Assembly (NCBI RefSeq): GCF_030362855.1
Contig: NZ_JAUCBP010000006.1
Span: forward strand, 30,496-94,495
Length of the DNA stretch: 64,000 bases
Direction: 5' to 3'
Source of the DNA: Neoalteromonas arenosi
Lineage (GTDB): Bacteria > Pseudomonadota > Gammaproteobacteria > Enterobacterales > Alteromonadaceae
The notes beneath the pieces were generated by a model that had not been told where the DNA came from, did no database searches, and saw only the letters and a program-made list of their open reading frames with translations. Shown here piece after piece: positions 35,876-45,764 of the stretch; within the stretch, counting starts at the first letter, position 1, and each line of letters opens with the position of its first letter. The translations under genes were made by a program, and so were the position numbers.

Positions 35876-37474
35876 ATGAGCTTGACCGAACTTGGCACTA
35901 GCATTGGCAAAGTTGAATCGATTTGCCAAACGGCCAACTACGTTAGTGACCCACTCATTGCATTTGAACACTTATGTCGCACTAATGACTGTGCAATGTT
36001 ACTGGAGTCGGCTGAGATTGAGAGCAAGGACAATCTCAAGAGTTTAGTGCTAGTCGATGCGGCGATGCGCATTGAGTGCAACGAAAACACCGTCAATTGT
36101 GAAGCATTGAGCGACAATGGCGAGCATCTTTTACAGTTGATCCAACAATCTTGTCCCAAGACGATAGAATGCAGTAAGACAGGCGATAACGCCCTGTTAT
36201 TGACCTGTAGCGCTGACAAACACTTTGCTGACGAAGACCAGCGCTTAAAGCTGCCCTCGGTGTTTGATGGCCTACGGATTATTCTCAATAACATCACTGC
36301 AATCCGCGACATTCCCCACGCGGTTTTTCTCGGTGGTGCTTTTGCCTATGATTTGTTAGCGACTTTCGAACAGCTTCCCGCGGTAAAGCCTAGCAATAAT
36401 CACTGCCCAGACTATGTATTTTACGTGGCCGAAAGCCTGCTACGCATCGATCATCAACAACGCACTACCGATATAATTGGCAGCGTTTTCTCTGGCCCCA
36501 ACGTTGCAAATGCTTATTTACGCGTTAGCCAGCGAGTGGAAACCTTAAAAGCGCAACTGAATGAATTACCCGACAGCCTGCCAAATATACAGCATCAAGG
36601 AGTCGCTGCTGAGCTAGAGGTCGATAAATCTGACGCCGAATTTATCGACGATGTGGTTGGCCTCAAAGAGCACATTTTAGCGGGCGACATATTTCAAGTT
36701 GTACCGTCGCGTACGTTTTCTCTGCCCTGTCCATCACCAATCCATGCATACGCCAAGCTTCGCCAACAAAATCCAAGCCCTTACATGTTTTACTTAAAAG
36801 ATCGCGATTTTAGTATGTTTGGCGCATCGCCGGAGTCAGCGCTAAAGTATTCTACGGCCACCAATATTGTCGAGATTTATCCGATAGCTGGAACCAGACC
36901 TCGTGGTAAGCGCCCTGATGGCCGCTTAGATCCCGATCTTGACAGTCGTATTGAATTGAATTTGCGCGAAGATCATAAGGAAAAATCAGAACACATCATG
37001 CTGGTCGACCTCGCGCGTAATGATGTGGCTCGCGTCAGTCGCCCTGGTACGCGCTATGTGAAAGACCTTCTCAAAGTTGACCGTTACTCTCACGTAATGC
37101 ATCTGGTATCGCGAGTTGTAGGTGAGTTGCGTGATGATCTAGATGCCTTGCACGCATATCAAGCGTGTATGAATATGGGCACGCTTGTAGGCGCGCCGAA
37201 AGTCAGCGCAGCAACATTAATTCGCGGCGTTGAGAAACAGCGTCGCGGCAGTTACGGTGGCGCAGTGGGCTATCTCAATGGTCGCGGTGATATGGACTCA
37301 TGTATCGTGATCCGCAGCGCATTTGTGAGCAATGGCACAGCCTATATTCAAGCGGGTGCCGGTGTTGTACACGATTCAGAACCACAATCTGAAGCTGATG
37401 AAACACGTGGTAAAGCACAAGCGGTAATCAACGCTATTTTAACGTCGCAAAATTTCACCGGAGAAGCAGTATGA
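35876..37474 (+). CDS. trpE: Anthranilate synthase component I
   Basis: Converts chorismate to anthranilate using ammonia from TrpG. The 532-residue protein has the tryptophan feedback-site motif LLESAEI near residue 41, and the chorismate-binding core with FQVVPSRTF, PSPYMFYL, PIAGTRPRGKRPDGRLD and HIMLVDLARNDV. The start follows GGCAGGAG. It overlaps trpG by 4 bases (ATGA), giving stoichiometric production of the two subunits. Confidence 0.97.
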   Translation: MSLTELGTSIGKVESICQTANYVSDPLIAFEHLCRTNDCAMLLESAEIESKDNLKSLVLVDAAMRIECNENTVNCEALSDNGEHLLQLIQQSCPKTIECSKTGDNALLLTCSADKHFADEDQRLKLPSVFDGLRIILNNITAIRDIPHAVFLGGAFAYDLLATFEQLPAVKPSNNHCPDYVFYVAESLLRIDHQQRTTDIIGSVFSGPNVANAYLRVSQRVETLKAQLNELPDSLPNIQHQGVAAELEVDKSDAEFIDDVVGLKEHILAGDIFQVVPSRTFSLPCPSPIHAYAKLRQQNPSPYMFYLKDRDFSMFGASPESALKYSTATNIVEIYPIAGTRPRGKRPDGRLDPDLDSRIELNLREDHKEKSEHIMLVDLARNDVARVSRPGTRYVKDLLKVDRYSHVMHLVSRVVGELRDDLDALHAYQACMNMGTLVGAPKVSAATLIRGVEKQRRGSYGGAVGYLNGRGDMDSCIVIRSAFVSNGTAYIQAGAGVVHDSEPQSEADETRGKAQAVINAILTSQNFTGEAV

Positions 37475-38082
37475 TCAGCGTATTCTTACTCGATAATGTC
37501 GATTCATTCTCCTATAACCTCGTAGACGAGTTACGCGCACTTGAGTTGGATGTTCGGGTGTTTCGCAACACTGTTCCAGCTACGCATATCATTCAAGAAA
37601 TGCAGACCCAACAACAGCAAAATGATGTGGTCTTAGTATTATCTCCTGGTCCCGGTTGCCCATCAGAGGCGGGCTGTATGCCAGAGCTATTGAAAATGGC
37701 GGACGGACAGTTTCCGGTGATAGGCATTTGCCTAGGACATCAAGCTATCGTTGAACACTTTGGCGGTGACGTTGTGCGCGCCTCCCAGGTTATGCATGGC
37801 AAATCCTCGGATATTACTCACAACCATGCTGAGTTATTTGCTGATTTGCCGCAACCGCTAGCGGTTGCCCGCTACCACTCATTAGTCGGCGCCAATTTAC
37901 CAGCTGAGCTCAGCGTTATTGCCCATTTCGAAGAGATGCCAATGGCTGTATACCACCCTCAGCAGCGCATGATTGGTTATCAATTTCACCCAGAATCAAT
38001 GCTAACGGCCCAAGGTAGTCAACTGCTGATGCAATCTTTGCAATTTTTAACCGGCGCAAACGCCACTCAGGGAGCAAACTGA
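37471..38082 (+). CDS. trpG: Anthranilate synthase component II (glutamine amidotransferase)
   Basis: Supplies ammonia from glutamine to TrpE. The 203-residue class I amidotransferase shows [12 protein letters not shown], the nucleophile Cys in [15 protein letters not shown], and the catalytic His/Glu in FHPESMLT. It is a free-standing trpG, not fused to trpD as in E. coli. It overlaps trpE by 4 bases and precedes trpD by one base. Confidence 0.96.
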   Translation: MISVFLLDNVDSFSYNLVDELRALELDVRVFRNTVPATHIIQEMQTQQQQNDVVLVLSPGPGCPSEAGCMPELLKMADGQFPVIGICLGHQAIVEHFGGDVVRASQVMHGKSSDITHNHAELFADLPQPLAVARYHSLVGANLPAELSVIAHFEEMPMAVYHPQQRMIGYQFHPESMLTAQGSQLLMQSLQFLTGANATQGAN

Positions 38083-38083
38083 T

Positions 38084-39127
38084 ATGAGTATGGACTCGCA
38101 ACTACTGATTAAGCATCTCGAAGATTTATATGCCGGTACGAATTTATCGCAAGCTAACGCTTTCGCCATTTTCAGCGGCGTTATGCAAGGTCAATTGGAC
38201 CATAGCCAACTGGCTGCACTACTGGTTAGTTTAAAAATTAAGGGTGAAACAGCGGCAGAAATTGCCGGTGCAGCGGATGCAATGCGCGCCAATGCAGCCA
38301 GTTTTGAACGCCCCGATTACCATTTTGCCGATATTGTTGGCACCGGAGGTGATGGCCACAACACAATAAACATTTCAAGTGCGGCGGCCATTGTCGCAGC
38401 AAGCTGCGGAATTAAAGTTGCTAAGCATGGTAACCGTAGTGTTTCGAGTAAGTCCGGCTCCGCTGACTTATTCGCTCAATTTGGTTACGAGTTGATGTCA
38501 TCGCCCGACGTTGCACGCCAATGTCTTGATATGACGAACTTTTGCTTCCTTTTCGCGCCGGTTTATCACGCTGGTGTTAAGCACGCAATGCCGGTAAGAA
38601 CCGCGTTAAAAACGCGTACCTTATTCAACATTCTTGGGCCGTTGGCAAACCCAGCGAAACCCAGCCACAGTGTGTTGGGCGTGTATAGCCCAGAGCTACT
38701 CCAACCCTATGCGGATGTCGCACAACGCTTATCTATGCCGCGCGCGCTGATCGTGCATGGCAGCGGACTCGATGAAATCGCTGTACACGGGGAAACAAGC
38801 GTCATTGAAATAGACGGTGAGCAGCAATCGCATTATAGCATCTCCCCGGCGGACTTCGGTTTTTCTGAATATCCCTTAGCCGCGATCGCCGGTGGTGAGC
38901 CGGAAGTGAACCGGCAAATGATTGCTGACGTACTTGCAGGTCAAGGCGAAGCGGCGCATGAAGCGGCAATAGCAATGAATGCCGCTGCACTTATTCATCT
39001 ACATGGTAAAACGCCATCCCTTGCTGCGGCTGCCGAAATTGCGGTTAATGCCATGCGATCAGGCAAACCGATAGCAACGATTGAAGCGGCAGCAAAACAA
39101 AGTCAAATCGCATCCACGGAGCAATAA
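38084..39127 (+). CDS. trpD: Anthranilate phosphoribosyltransferase
   Basis: Transfers phosphoribosyl from PRPP to anthranilate. The 347-residue protein has the PRPP-binding motif [15 protein letters not shown] (about 85-99), [15 protein letters not shown], and the anthranilate-site region [12 protein letters not shown]. It starts ATGAGTATGGAC; a second in-frame ATG two codons later is possible. Third gene of the trp operon. Confidence 0.97.
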   Translation: MSMDSQLLIKHLEDLYAGTNLSQANAFAIFSGVMQGQLDHSQLAALLVSLKIKGETAAEIAGAADAMRANAASFERPDYHFADIVGTGGDGHNTINISSAAAIVAASCGIKVAKHGNRSVSSKSGSADLFAQFGYELMSSPDVARQCLDMTNFCFLFAPVYHAGVKHAMPVRTALKTRTLFNILGPLANPAKPSHSVLGVYSPELLQPYADVAQRLSMPRALIVHGSGLDEIAVHGETSVIEIDGEQQSHYSISPADFGFSEYPLAAIAGGEPEVNRQMIADVLAGQGEAAHEAAIAMNAAALIHLHGKTPSLAAAAEIAVNAMRSGKPIATIEAAAKQSQIASTEQ

Positions 39128-39130
39128 TAA

Positions 39131-40552
39131 GTGGCCAACGTATTAGAAAAAATTGTCATTGATAAACGTTCTGAAATTGCAGCACGCAAGCAAACATTTC
39201 CGCTTGATGCGTTTATCAGTGATTTACAACCCAGTAAAAAGTCATTTTTTGGTGCGCTGTCCGGCCCCGATGCGGCCTTTATTCTTGAGTGCAAAAAAGC
39301 GTCGCCCTCCAAAGGCTTAATCCGCGAAAACTTTGATCTCGACGAGATCATTGCGGCATATCAACCTTATGCCGCGTGTATTTCAGTATTAACTGATGAG
39401 AAGTACTTTCAAGGTAAATTTGAATACTTAGAGTATGTCGCAAAACACGTCGAGCAACCGGTAATCAACAAAGACTTTTTTGTTGATGAATATCAGGTAC
39501 ATTTGGGTCGGTATCACGGCGCCGATGCAATTTTATTAATGTTGTCGGTATTAACGGATGATGAGTACCGAGCATTGCGCAACGTTGCGTCACAGTATCA
39601 GATGGACGTGCTCACTGAAGTAAGTAACGAAGAAGAAATGCAGCGTGCTATTGCGCTTGAAGCCAACATCATTGGTATCAACAACCGTAACTTACGCGAC
39701 TTAAGCACCGACTTAGCAACGACTGAACGCTTGGTGCCAATGCTCGAAAATGTATCCTTCCCGCACGTGGTGATTTCTGAGAGTGGTATTTATAGCCAAG
39801 CAGATGTGCGTAGACTAAGCCATGTGAGTGATGGTTTTTTGGTCGGTAGTGCGTTAATGGCCGAATCAGACCTCGCACAGGCGGTGAAAAACCTGATATA
39901 CCCTCAAGTAAAAGTCTGCGGCATTACTGACGTAGCAACTGCGCAGTTTTTAGCTGATAGTCCTGTGCGCTATGCTGGGTTAATATTTGCCTCGCAATCT
40001 AAACGTGCAGTCGAAATTGAGCGAGCGAAAGAGATTGTGGCTGCAGCTAAATTGAACTACGTAGGCGTGTTTGTCGACCAAAGCCCAGAGCTCATCGTTG
40101 AGTATGCTGATGCCCTGAAATTGTCGGCAGTGCAGTTACATGGGAACGAATCCACAACAATGATTCGCGCATTGCGCGAGCAATTGCCATCTAGCTGTCA
40201 AATATGGAAAGCCATAGGCATAGAAGCCGATACGCAAACAATAGAGACTTTGCCTCAGGCACTACGTGACAGCAAAGACCCGCTATGGTCAGTGGTCGAT
40301 AAAATTTTAGTGGACTGCAAAGTGGGTGCTCAAAGCGGTGGCACTGGTCAACAGTTCGATTGGCAACTGGTTAAAGATATGGTCAATCACCCCCGACTCG
40401 TGCTGGCTGGCGGTATAGGCCCAGATTCCGCAGTGCATGCAAGCCAAACAGGCGTTGCGTTAATCGACGTAAATTCTGGTGTAGAAGATGCCCCAGGACA
40501 AAAAAATGAACAACAACTCAGCCAGCTTTTTGCAGCGCTTCGAGCGTATTAA
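39131..40552 (+). CDS. trpCF: Bifunctional indole-3-glycerol-phosphate synthase / phosphoribosylanthranilate isomerase
   Basis: Fused enzyme for two consecutive tryptophan-pathway steps. The TrpC half (about 1-255) has LECKKASPSKGLIR, VINKDFFVDEYQV and GINNRNLRDL; the TrpF half (about 257-473) opens VKVCGITDVATAQFL, and contains VQLHGNES and DVNSGVEDAPG. Start is GTG at 39131, four bases after the trpD stop; no ATG is available at this end. The 473-residue fused form is typical of gammaproteobacteria such as E. coli. Confidence 0.96.
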   Translation: MANVLEKIVIDKRSEIAARKQTFPLDAFISDLQPSKKSFFGALSGPDAAFILECKKASPSKGLIRENFDLDEIIAAYQPYAACISVLTDEKYFQGKFEYLEYVAKHVEQPVINKDFFVDEYQVHLGRYHGADAILLMLSVLTDDEYRALRNVASQYQMDVLTEVSNEEEMQRAIALEANIIGINNRNLRDLSTDLATTERLVPMLENVSFPHVVISESGIYSQADVRRLSHVSDGFLVGSALMAESDLAQAVKNLIYPQVKVCGITDVATAQFLADSPVRYAGLIFASQSKRAVEIERAKEIVAAAKLNYVGVFVDQSPELIVEYADALKLSAVQLHGNESTTMIRALREQLPSSCQIWKAIGIEADTQTIETLPQALRDSKDPLWSVVDKILVDCKVGAQSGGTGQQFDWQLVKDMVNHPRLVLAGGIGPDSAVHASQTGVALIDVNSGVEDAPGQKNEQQLSQLFAALRAY

Positions 40553-40575
40553 GTAGATTTTAAAATAGGTAGAAC

Positions 40576-41757
40576 ATGAATAAACTCGATACAAAATTTG
40601 GTGAATACGGCGGCATGTATGTCCCCGAGCTCCTGATCCCTGCGCTTGATCAACTTGAACAAGCATTCTTGGACGCGCAGAAAGATGACAGCTTCCAAGC
40701 AGAATTTATGGCGTTGCTAAAAGACTATGCAGGGCGCCCAACCGCTATGACGTTGAGCCGCAACTTAGTGAGTAATCCGAAGGTAAAACTTTATTTAAAG
40801 CGCGAGGATTTACTTCATGGTGGAGCCCATAAAACTAATCAAGTATTGGGCCAAGCCTTATTAACCAAACGCATGGGCAAGAGCGAAGTAATTGCCGAAA
40901 CAGGTGCTGGTCAACACGGCGTGGCGACCGCCCTTGCATGTGCTCTGTTGGGCTTAAAAGCGCGTATTTACATGGGAGCAAAAGACGTAGAGCGTCAAGC
41001 GCCGAACGTGTTTAGAATGCGTTTGATGGGTGCTGAAGTCATCCCTGTTAACGCCGGTTCGGGAACACTGAAAGATGCTGTTAACGAAGCAATGCGTGAC
41101 TGGTCGGCAAATTATGATAAAGCACACTATTTACTAGGTACCGCTGCGGGACCTCACCCGTTCCCGACTATCGTGCGTGAATATCACCGTATGATTGGTG
41201 AAGAAACCAAAGCCCAGATCCTGGAAAAAGAGGGGCGCTTGCCTGATGCAGTCGTCGCATGTGTTGGTGGTGGCTCCAACGCTATCGGCATGTTCGCAGA
41301 CTTTATCGATGATCCCAGCGTGCGATTAATAGGTGTAGAACCTGCAGGTAAGGGTATTCACACTAGTGAGCACGGCGCAGCAATTTGTACCGGCTCAAAA
41401 GGTATTTTGCATGGTGCTTACAGTTACATTATGCAAGACAGTGATGGCCAGATTGAGGAATCGTATTCAGTGTCCGCTGGTTTAGACTATCCGGCCGTGG
41501 GTCCACAACACGCGTTCTTGGCCGATACAGGCCGAGCTGAATACGTTGCTGTAACAGACGAAGAAGCACTTAATGCGTTTAAATTATTAGCGCGTAAGGA
41601 AGGCATCATTCCAGCCTTGGAATCGTCGCACGCACTGGCTCACGCCCTAAATATGGCGGATGAGGCAGAAGATGAAACAATTATAGTGCTCAATTTATCG
41701 GGCCGTGGTGATAAGGACTTAGGTCACGTGATTAATATTTTAGGAGACGACTACTAA
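40576..41757 (+). CDS. trpB: Tryptophan synthase beta subunit
   Basis: PLP enzyme joining indole and serine. The 393-residue protein begins [12 protein letters not shown], and carries the PLP-lysine motif [27 protein letters not shown], and the phosphate-binding GGGSNAIG. Its stop codon overlaps the trpA start by one base (TAATG), ensuring coupled synthesis of the alpha-2 beta-2 complex. Confidence 0.98.
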   Translation: MNKLDTKFGEYGGMYVPELLIPALDQLEQAFLDAQKDDSFQAEFMALLKDYAGRPTAMTLSRNLVSNPKVKLYLKREDLLHGGAHKTNQVLGQALLTKRMGKSEVIAETGAGQHGVATALACALLGLKARIYMGAKDVERQAPNVFRMRLMGAEVIPVNAGSGTLKDAVNEAMRDWSANYDKAHYLLGTAAGPHPFPTIVREYHRMIGEETKAQILEKEGRLPDAVVACVGGGSNAIGMFADFIDDPSVRLIGVEPAGKGIHTSEHGAAICTGSKGILHGAYSYIMQDSDGQIEESYSVSAGLDYPAVGPQHAFLADTGRAEYVAVTDEEALNAFKLLARKEGIIPALESSHALAHALNMADEAEDETIIVLNLSGRGDKDLGHVINILGDDY

Positions 41758-42566
41758 TGGCCCGTTATGAAGCAATGTTCGAGCGTTTAAATGACGCCAA
41801 CCAAGGGGCGTTTGTACCATTTGTCATGCTGGGTGATCCAGATGCCGAAACGTCCCTAGCCATTATACGCCAACTAATTTTGAGTGGTGCAGATGCATTA
41901 GAGCTAGGTATACCCTATTCTGACCCTATCGCTGATGGTCCCACAATCCAAGGCGCTAGTATTCGTGCTCTCGAGAAAAAAATAACGCCAAGTGATTGTT
42001 TTGCGATTATTAAATCAATCCGCGAAGAGTTCCCTGAAGTACCAATCGGCTTGTTGTTATACAGCAATTTAGTGCTTAAACGCGGTGTTGAAACCTTCTA
42101 CCAAGATGCGCATGCCGTTGGCGTAGATTCAATCTTGATCGCAGATGTACCGTTGCGTGAAGCCGAAAGTTTTATCGCTGTGGCTGAGCAAAATAATATC
42201 CAGCAGATATTGATTGCACCACCAAACGCATCTGATGAAACATTGCGTACAATTGGCGAAAAGTCGTCAGGTTATACGTATTTGCTCGGTCGAGCGGGAG
42301 TTACCGGGGCGGAAACCGCGGTTGAAATTCCCGCTTCGGAATTGATTAACAAATTGACCCAATACCATGTTGCACCACCACTGTTAGGCTTTGGCATTTC
42401 AACTCCAGAACAAGTTAAATCTGCGATTGATGCAGGTGCTGCTGGGGCCATTTCTGGCTCTGCTACAGTTAACTTAATTGCGGCCAACCTTGACGACCAA
42501 ACGGTTATGTTGGCGGCATTAGATCAGTTCGTACGGTCTATGAAAGCAGCAACAGTTAAAGGTTAA
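41757..42566 (+). CDS. trpA: Tryptophan synthase alpha subunit
   Basis: Cleaves indole-3-glycerol phosphate and channels indole to TrpB. The 269-residue TIM-barrel protein has the catalytic Glu in ALELGIPYSDPIADGPTIQ (about 46-64), the catalytic Asp in SILIADVPLREA, and the phosphate loop LGFGISTPEQV. Final biosynthetic gene of the operon. Confidence 0.97.
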   Translation: MARYEAMFERLNDANQGAFVPFVMLGDPDAETSLAIIRQLILSGADALELGIPYSDPIADGPTIQGASIRALEKKITPSDCFAIIKSIREEFPEVPIGLLLYSNLVLKRGVETFYQDAHAVGVDSILIADVPLREAESFIAVAEQNNIQQILIAPPNASDETLRTIGEKSSGYTYLLGRAGVTGAETAVEIPASELINKLTQYHVAPPLLGFGISTPEQVKSAIDAGAAGAISGSATVNLIAANLDDQTVMLAALDQFVRSMKAATVKG

Positions 42567-42572
42567 GCGACT

Positions 42573-42872
42573 ATGTTGTATGTCATTTTTGCAGAAGATC
42601 ATCCAGACTCACTCGCACAGCGCTTAGCTGTGCGTCCTGCGCATTTGGCTCGCTTGGAAGCGCTAAAAGCGGAAGATAGACTATTTGTTGCAGGTCCAAA
42701 CCCAGCTGTCGATAGTCTGGATCCGGGTAATGATGGGTTTACCGGTAGCACTGTGATCGCTGAGTTTGACAGTTGGGCTGATGCTCAAGCATGGGCAGAG
42801 GCCGACCCTTATCTCGAAGCCGGCGTGTATGCGTCAGTGACTGTCAAACCCTTTAAACGCGTGTTGCCCTAG
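42573..42872 (+). CDS. yciI: YciI-family protein
   Basis: A 99-residue ferredoxin-like-fold protein of the YciI family (possible enzyme; E. coli role unclear). It opens [20 protein letters not shown], with the His-Asp pair conserved in the family, followed by [11 protein letters not shown] and [10 protein letters not shown]. It follows trpA by 6 bases, so it is probably the last gene of the trp transcript, as in several relatives. Confidence 0.9.
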   Translation: MLYVIFAEDHPDSLAQRLAVRPAHLARLEALKAEDRLFVAGPNPAVDSLDPGNDGFTGSTVIAEFDSWADAQAWAEADPYLEAGVYASVTVKPFKRVLP

Positions 42873-42874
42873 TC

Positions 42875-43300
42875 GTGCCAGAGACGTTAACCGTAAGCCC
42901 CAATATTGAGTTGTCGCTCGATGAAATCGAGCTTTCAGCGATGCGCGCGCAAGGCGCAGGTGGGCAAAATGTCAACAAAGTCTCCTCAGCTATCCACTTG
43001 CGTTTTGATATCAAGGCTTCGAGTCTCTCTGAACGATTAAAAGAAGCCTTATTGAAGCGCAATGATTCACGTATAACTCAAGATGGTGTACTGGTCATCA
43101 AAGCCCAGCAATTTCGCACGCAAGAAGCCAACCGCAAAGATGCACTAGAGCGCCTTGCAGCAGTTATTAATGCTGCCGCTTTTGTGCCCCCTCCGCGACG
43201 TCCAACCAAACCCAGTCGAGCGGCTCAAAAGCGTCGGGTTGATGCTAAAAAACGCAATGGCTTTAATAAATCACTGCGTGGTAAAGTTGATTTCGATTGA
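42875..43300 (+). CDS. arfB: Alternative ribosome-rescue factor ArfB (YaeJ)
   Basis: Peptidyl-tRNA hydrolase that frees ribosomes stalled at mRNA ends lacking a stop codon. The 141-residue protein carries the catalytic GGQ motif in AQGAGGQNVNKVSSA (about 29-43) and the basic C-terminal tail (RRPTKPSRAAQKRRVDAKKR), which enters the empty mRNA channel. It starts with GTG at 42875, two bases after yciI, and has no competing ATG. Confidence 0.93.
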   Translation: MPETLTVSPNIELSLDEIELSAMRAQGAGGQNVNKVSSAIHLRFDIKASSLSERLKEALLKRNDSRITQDGVLVIKAQQFRTQEANRKDALERLAAVINAAAFVPPPRRPTKPSRAAQKRRVDAKKRNGFNKSLRGKVDFD

Positions 43301-43436
43301 TTATTTTGGCGGTCTATTCACTGCGGATAAATACTAATTAAGACTCAATTCAGGGTTGGTTCATGCTAGAGCCGTATGCTTTAACCCTAGTTTGCAGTAC
43401 AATCCTGATGTGATTTGACGAGAGAGCCTTATCTAG

Positions 43437-43712
43437 ATGAACAAGCAGTGGTTTTTGGTGTTGTGTATAATAATCGGTGGTATGTCGTTTACGATCAGCC
43501 CAACGGTTACAGCCCAACAGCAACAAGAAAGCCAAGAGCTGACTAAAGCAGAGGCTGCTGAACGCGCACGGGCGCAAGTCAAAGGGCGCGTGTTAAAAGT
43601 TGAAAAACGTCAAAACTCCTACCGAGTAAAAGTTCTGCAAAAGTCTGGTCGAGTGGTAACTGTCGATGTTGATAAGCGCTCAGGCCGTGTCAAACAAACC
43701 AATGATAAGTGA
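43437..43712 (+). CDS. PepSY-domain periplasmic protein
   Basis: A 91-residue exported protein: a signal sequence (about 1-27, ending VTAQQ) and a single PepSY-like unit (TKAEAAERARAQVKGRVLKVEKRQ, then VVTVDVDKRSGRV). Such small proteins commonly precede PhoP/PhoQ-like systems and may modulate the sensor. Its stop overlaps a GTG that could start the next gene, so it is in one operon with the response regulator and kinase. Confidence 0.82.
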   Translation: MNKQWFLVLCIIIGGMSFTISPTVTAQQQQESQELTKAEAAERARAQVKGRVLKVEKRQNSYRVKVLQKSGRVVTVDVDKRSGRVKQTNDK

Positions 43713-43720
43713 GTATCGCT

Positions 43721-44401
43721 ATGCGTTTGCTAGTAGTTGAGGACGATGCACGATTATTAATGCAACTGGATAGTTTTTTACGCGGCAACGGCTATAGCGT
43801 TGACTTGGCCGATGACGGCGAAAAAGCGTTATTCCTTTTACGCGAACACCCTTATGATCTTGCGATTGTGGATATAGGTTTACCCAAGATCGATGGTTTT
43901 GAATTGATCCGCACGGTGCGTTCAGAAAAGGTTGAATGCCCAATATTGATCCTCACTGCACGCGAGCGCTGGCAGGAAAAAGTCGAAGGCTTGGATGCGG
44001 GTGCCGATGATTACTTGACCAAGCCTTTCCACAATGAAGAATTGTTAGCACGCATTAAAGCCCATATTCGCCGAGCCTCTGGTCAACCCAACCCTCTGAT
44101 TGAGCTAGGTCCTATTGCACTTGATACGCGTTCTGAAGAGATTTATGTCAATGGAGAAACCTTAGACCTCACTGCGTACGAATATAAAGTGATGGAATAC
44201 CTTGTGATGCACCCGACTAAAGTAGTTTCGAAAACAGAACTTACAGAGCATATTTACGATCAGGATTTTGACTTGGACAGCAATGTAATCGAAGTATTTG
44301 TTGGCCGCTTGCGTAAAAAGCTCGATCCACAAGGTCAACTTAAGCCGATCGAAACCCTTCGCGGGCGTGGTTACCGCCTAAACAAATCACTGAGTAGTTA
44401 A
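43721..44401 (+). CDS. OmpR/PhoP-family response regulator
   Basis: A 226-residue DNA-binding regulator. The receiver domain starts MRLLVVEDDARLL and has the phospho-accepting Asp51 in LAIVDIGLPKIDGFE and Lys in LTKPFHNEEL; the winged-helix domain shows LDLTAYEYKVMEYL and FVGRLRKKLDP. I chose ATG 43721; an in-frame GTG at 43709 overlapping the PepSY stop would add four residues. Its partner kinase is 7 bases downstream. Similar to PhoP and QseB-type regulators; the stimulus is unknown. Confidence 0.94.
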   Translation: MRLLVVEDDARLLMQLDSFLRGNGYSVDLADDGEKALFLLREHPYDLAIVDIGLPKIDGFELIRTVRSEKVECPILILTARERWQEKVEGLDAGADDYLTKPFHNEELLARIKAHIRRASGQPNPLIELGPIALDTRSEEIYVNGETLDLTAYEYKVMEYLVMHPTKVVSKTELTEHIYDQDFDLDSNVIEVFVGRLRKKLDPQGQLKPIETLRGRGYRLNKSLSS

Positions 44402-44408
44402 CGCAAAC

Positions 44409-45764
44409 ATGCTTAGGCTATCGCTGAGGGTCCGTAGCGTTATTTTAGCCGTCATCGGATTGGTAGTGATAGTCCCTGCTATATTCTTCACCGTTGAGCG
44501 TTCATACACGTCGAGCTTAGAACAAGCCAAATACAACGAGCTAAAGTTAATGAGTTTAGCGATGATCACCGAGTTCGAGCTCGATGATGGCGCAGCTTTT
44601 ATGCCGCAGCAGCTGTTCGAAGAGCAACTAAATTTGCCCGGTTCAGGATTCATCGGCTACATAGTCTGGCAGGATACCATCGTGTGGCGCAGCCTTTCAG
44701 CATTAGACTATATCGACCCCAACATTACTGATCTACCTGACGTGGGCGCAGAATATCTGCGTACAATGTCAATCGACAATCAACAGTATGAGTCCGATCG
44801 CGAACCCGCTTTTTACTATGCGTTTAGTGCTGAATATGAGAATCAGGGCGACTTTGAAAAGGTCAGTTTTTTGGTCTTTAACGAGCAGTTCGGTTTTCAG
44901 CAGAGCCGCCACATGTTTATTCGTACATTGTGGCAATGGCTGGCACTCTTAGCAATCGTAACCTTAGCCATAATTATTCTTATCGTTCAACGCGTTCTAG
45001 CGCCGGTTAACAGTATTATCGGTAGTATTGAAGCGGCAGAAAAAGGTCAAGTGCAACGTTTAACGGAGGTTTATCCGCCTGAGCTGGAATCTCTAAAATC
45101 CAGTATTAATCAACTCCTTGAGTCCGAGGCGGATCAGCGTCAACGCTACAAAAATGCGTTGGGCGATTTAGCTCACAGCCTTAAAACACCATTAGCGATT
45201 ATCAAAGGCGAGCCGGAACTCCCCGAGGGAGCCCAAGAACCCTTAACGCAGATTTCGAGTATTATTGAGCGTCAGTTAAAACGTGCAGTAATTAGTAACA
45301 CTGCACGTTTGGCGCCGATTGTCCTTCATCCTCTGGCGCAGAAACTGTGCAATGCTATGGATAAAATTCATACTGAAAGAGCGCTTGAGATCAACAATAA
45401 CTTAGCGACAACGATAGCGATCAAGGCGGATGAAACCGATATTATGGAGCTATTTGGCAATTTACTCGACAATGCTTGCAAAGCTGCGCAAAAGCGGGTT
45501 GATATCAGCGCCGAAGTCTACGCACAATCTCTGCACATATACATCGATGATGATGGCAGTGGTATTGCAGAAAACGATGCCACCAAAATTTTACAGCGCG
45601 GCTCGCGTCTTGATACTTACAAAGATGGCCAAGGGTTAGGGTTGTCGGTAGTCAGTGATATATTGGAAAGTTACGATGGTCAGTTACGGATCGAGCGCAG
45701 CCCTTTAGGCGGCGCTCGCTTCGTTGTTATTTTGCCAGCTCCTGTGGCTCAGGCTGCTGTGTAG
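44409..45764 (+). CDS. PhoQ-like sensor histidine kinase
   Basis: A 451-residue membrane kinase: a first transmembrane helix (about 10-30), an acidic periplasmic sensor (about 31-170) rich in Asp/Glu, a second helix (about 175-196), a HAMP-like linker, a HisKA domain with phosphorylated His256 in DLAHSLKTPLAIIKG, and an ATPase domain (FGNLLDNACKAA, GQGLGLSVV). An acidic sensor domain fits sensing of divalent cations or cationic peptides as in PhoQ, which is inference. Its last 38 coding bases overlap the end of the convergent permease gene. Confidence 0.93.
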   Translation: MLRLSLRVRSVILAVIGLVVIVPAIFFTVERSYTSSLEQAKYNELKLMSLAMITEFELDDGAAFMPQQLFEEQLNLPGSGFIGYIVWQDTIVWRSLSALDYIDPNITDLPDVGAEYLRTMSIDNQQYESDREPAFYYAFSAEYENQGDFEKVSFLVFNEQFGFQQSRHMFIRTLWQWLALLAIVTLAIIILIVQRVLAPVNSIIGSIEAAEKGQVQRLTEVYPPELESLKSSINQLLESEADQRQRYKNALGDLAHSLKTPLAIIKGEPELPEGAQEPLTQISSIIERQLKRAVISNTARLAPIVLHPLAQKLCNAMDKIHTERALEINNNLATTIAIKADETDIMELFGNLLDNACKAAQKRVDISAEVYAQSLHIYIDDDGSGIAENDATKILQRGSRLDTYKDGQGLGLSVVSDILESYDGQLRIERSPLGGARFVVILPAPVAQAAV

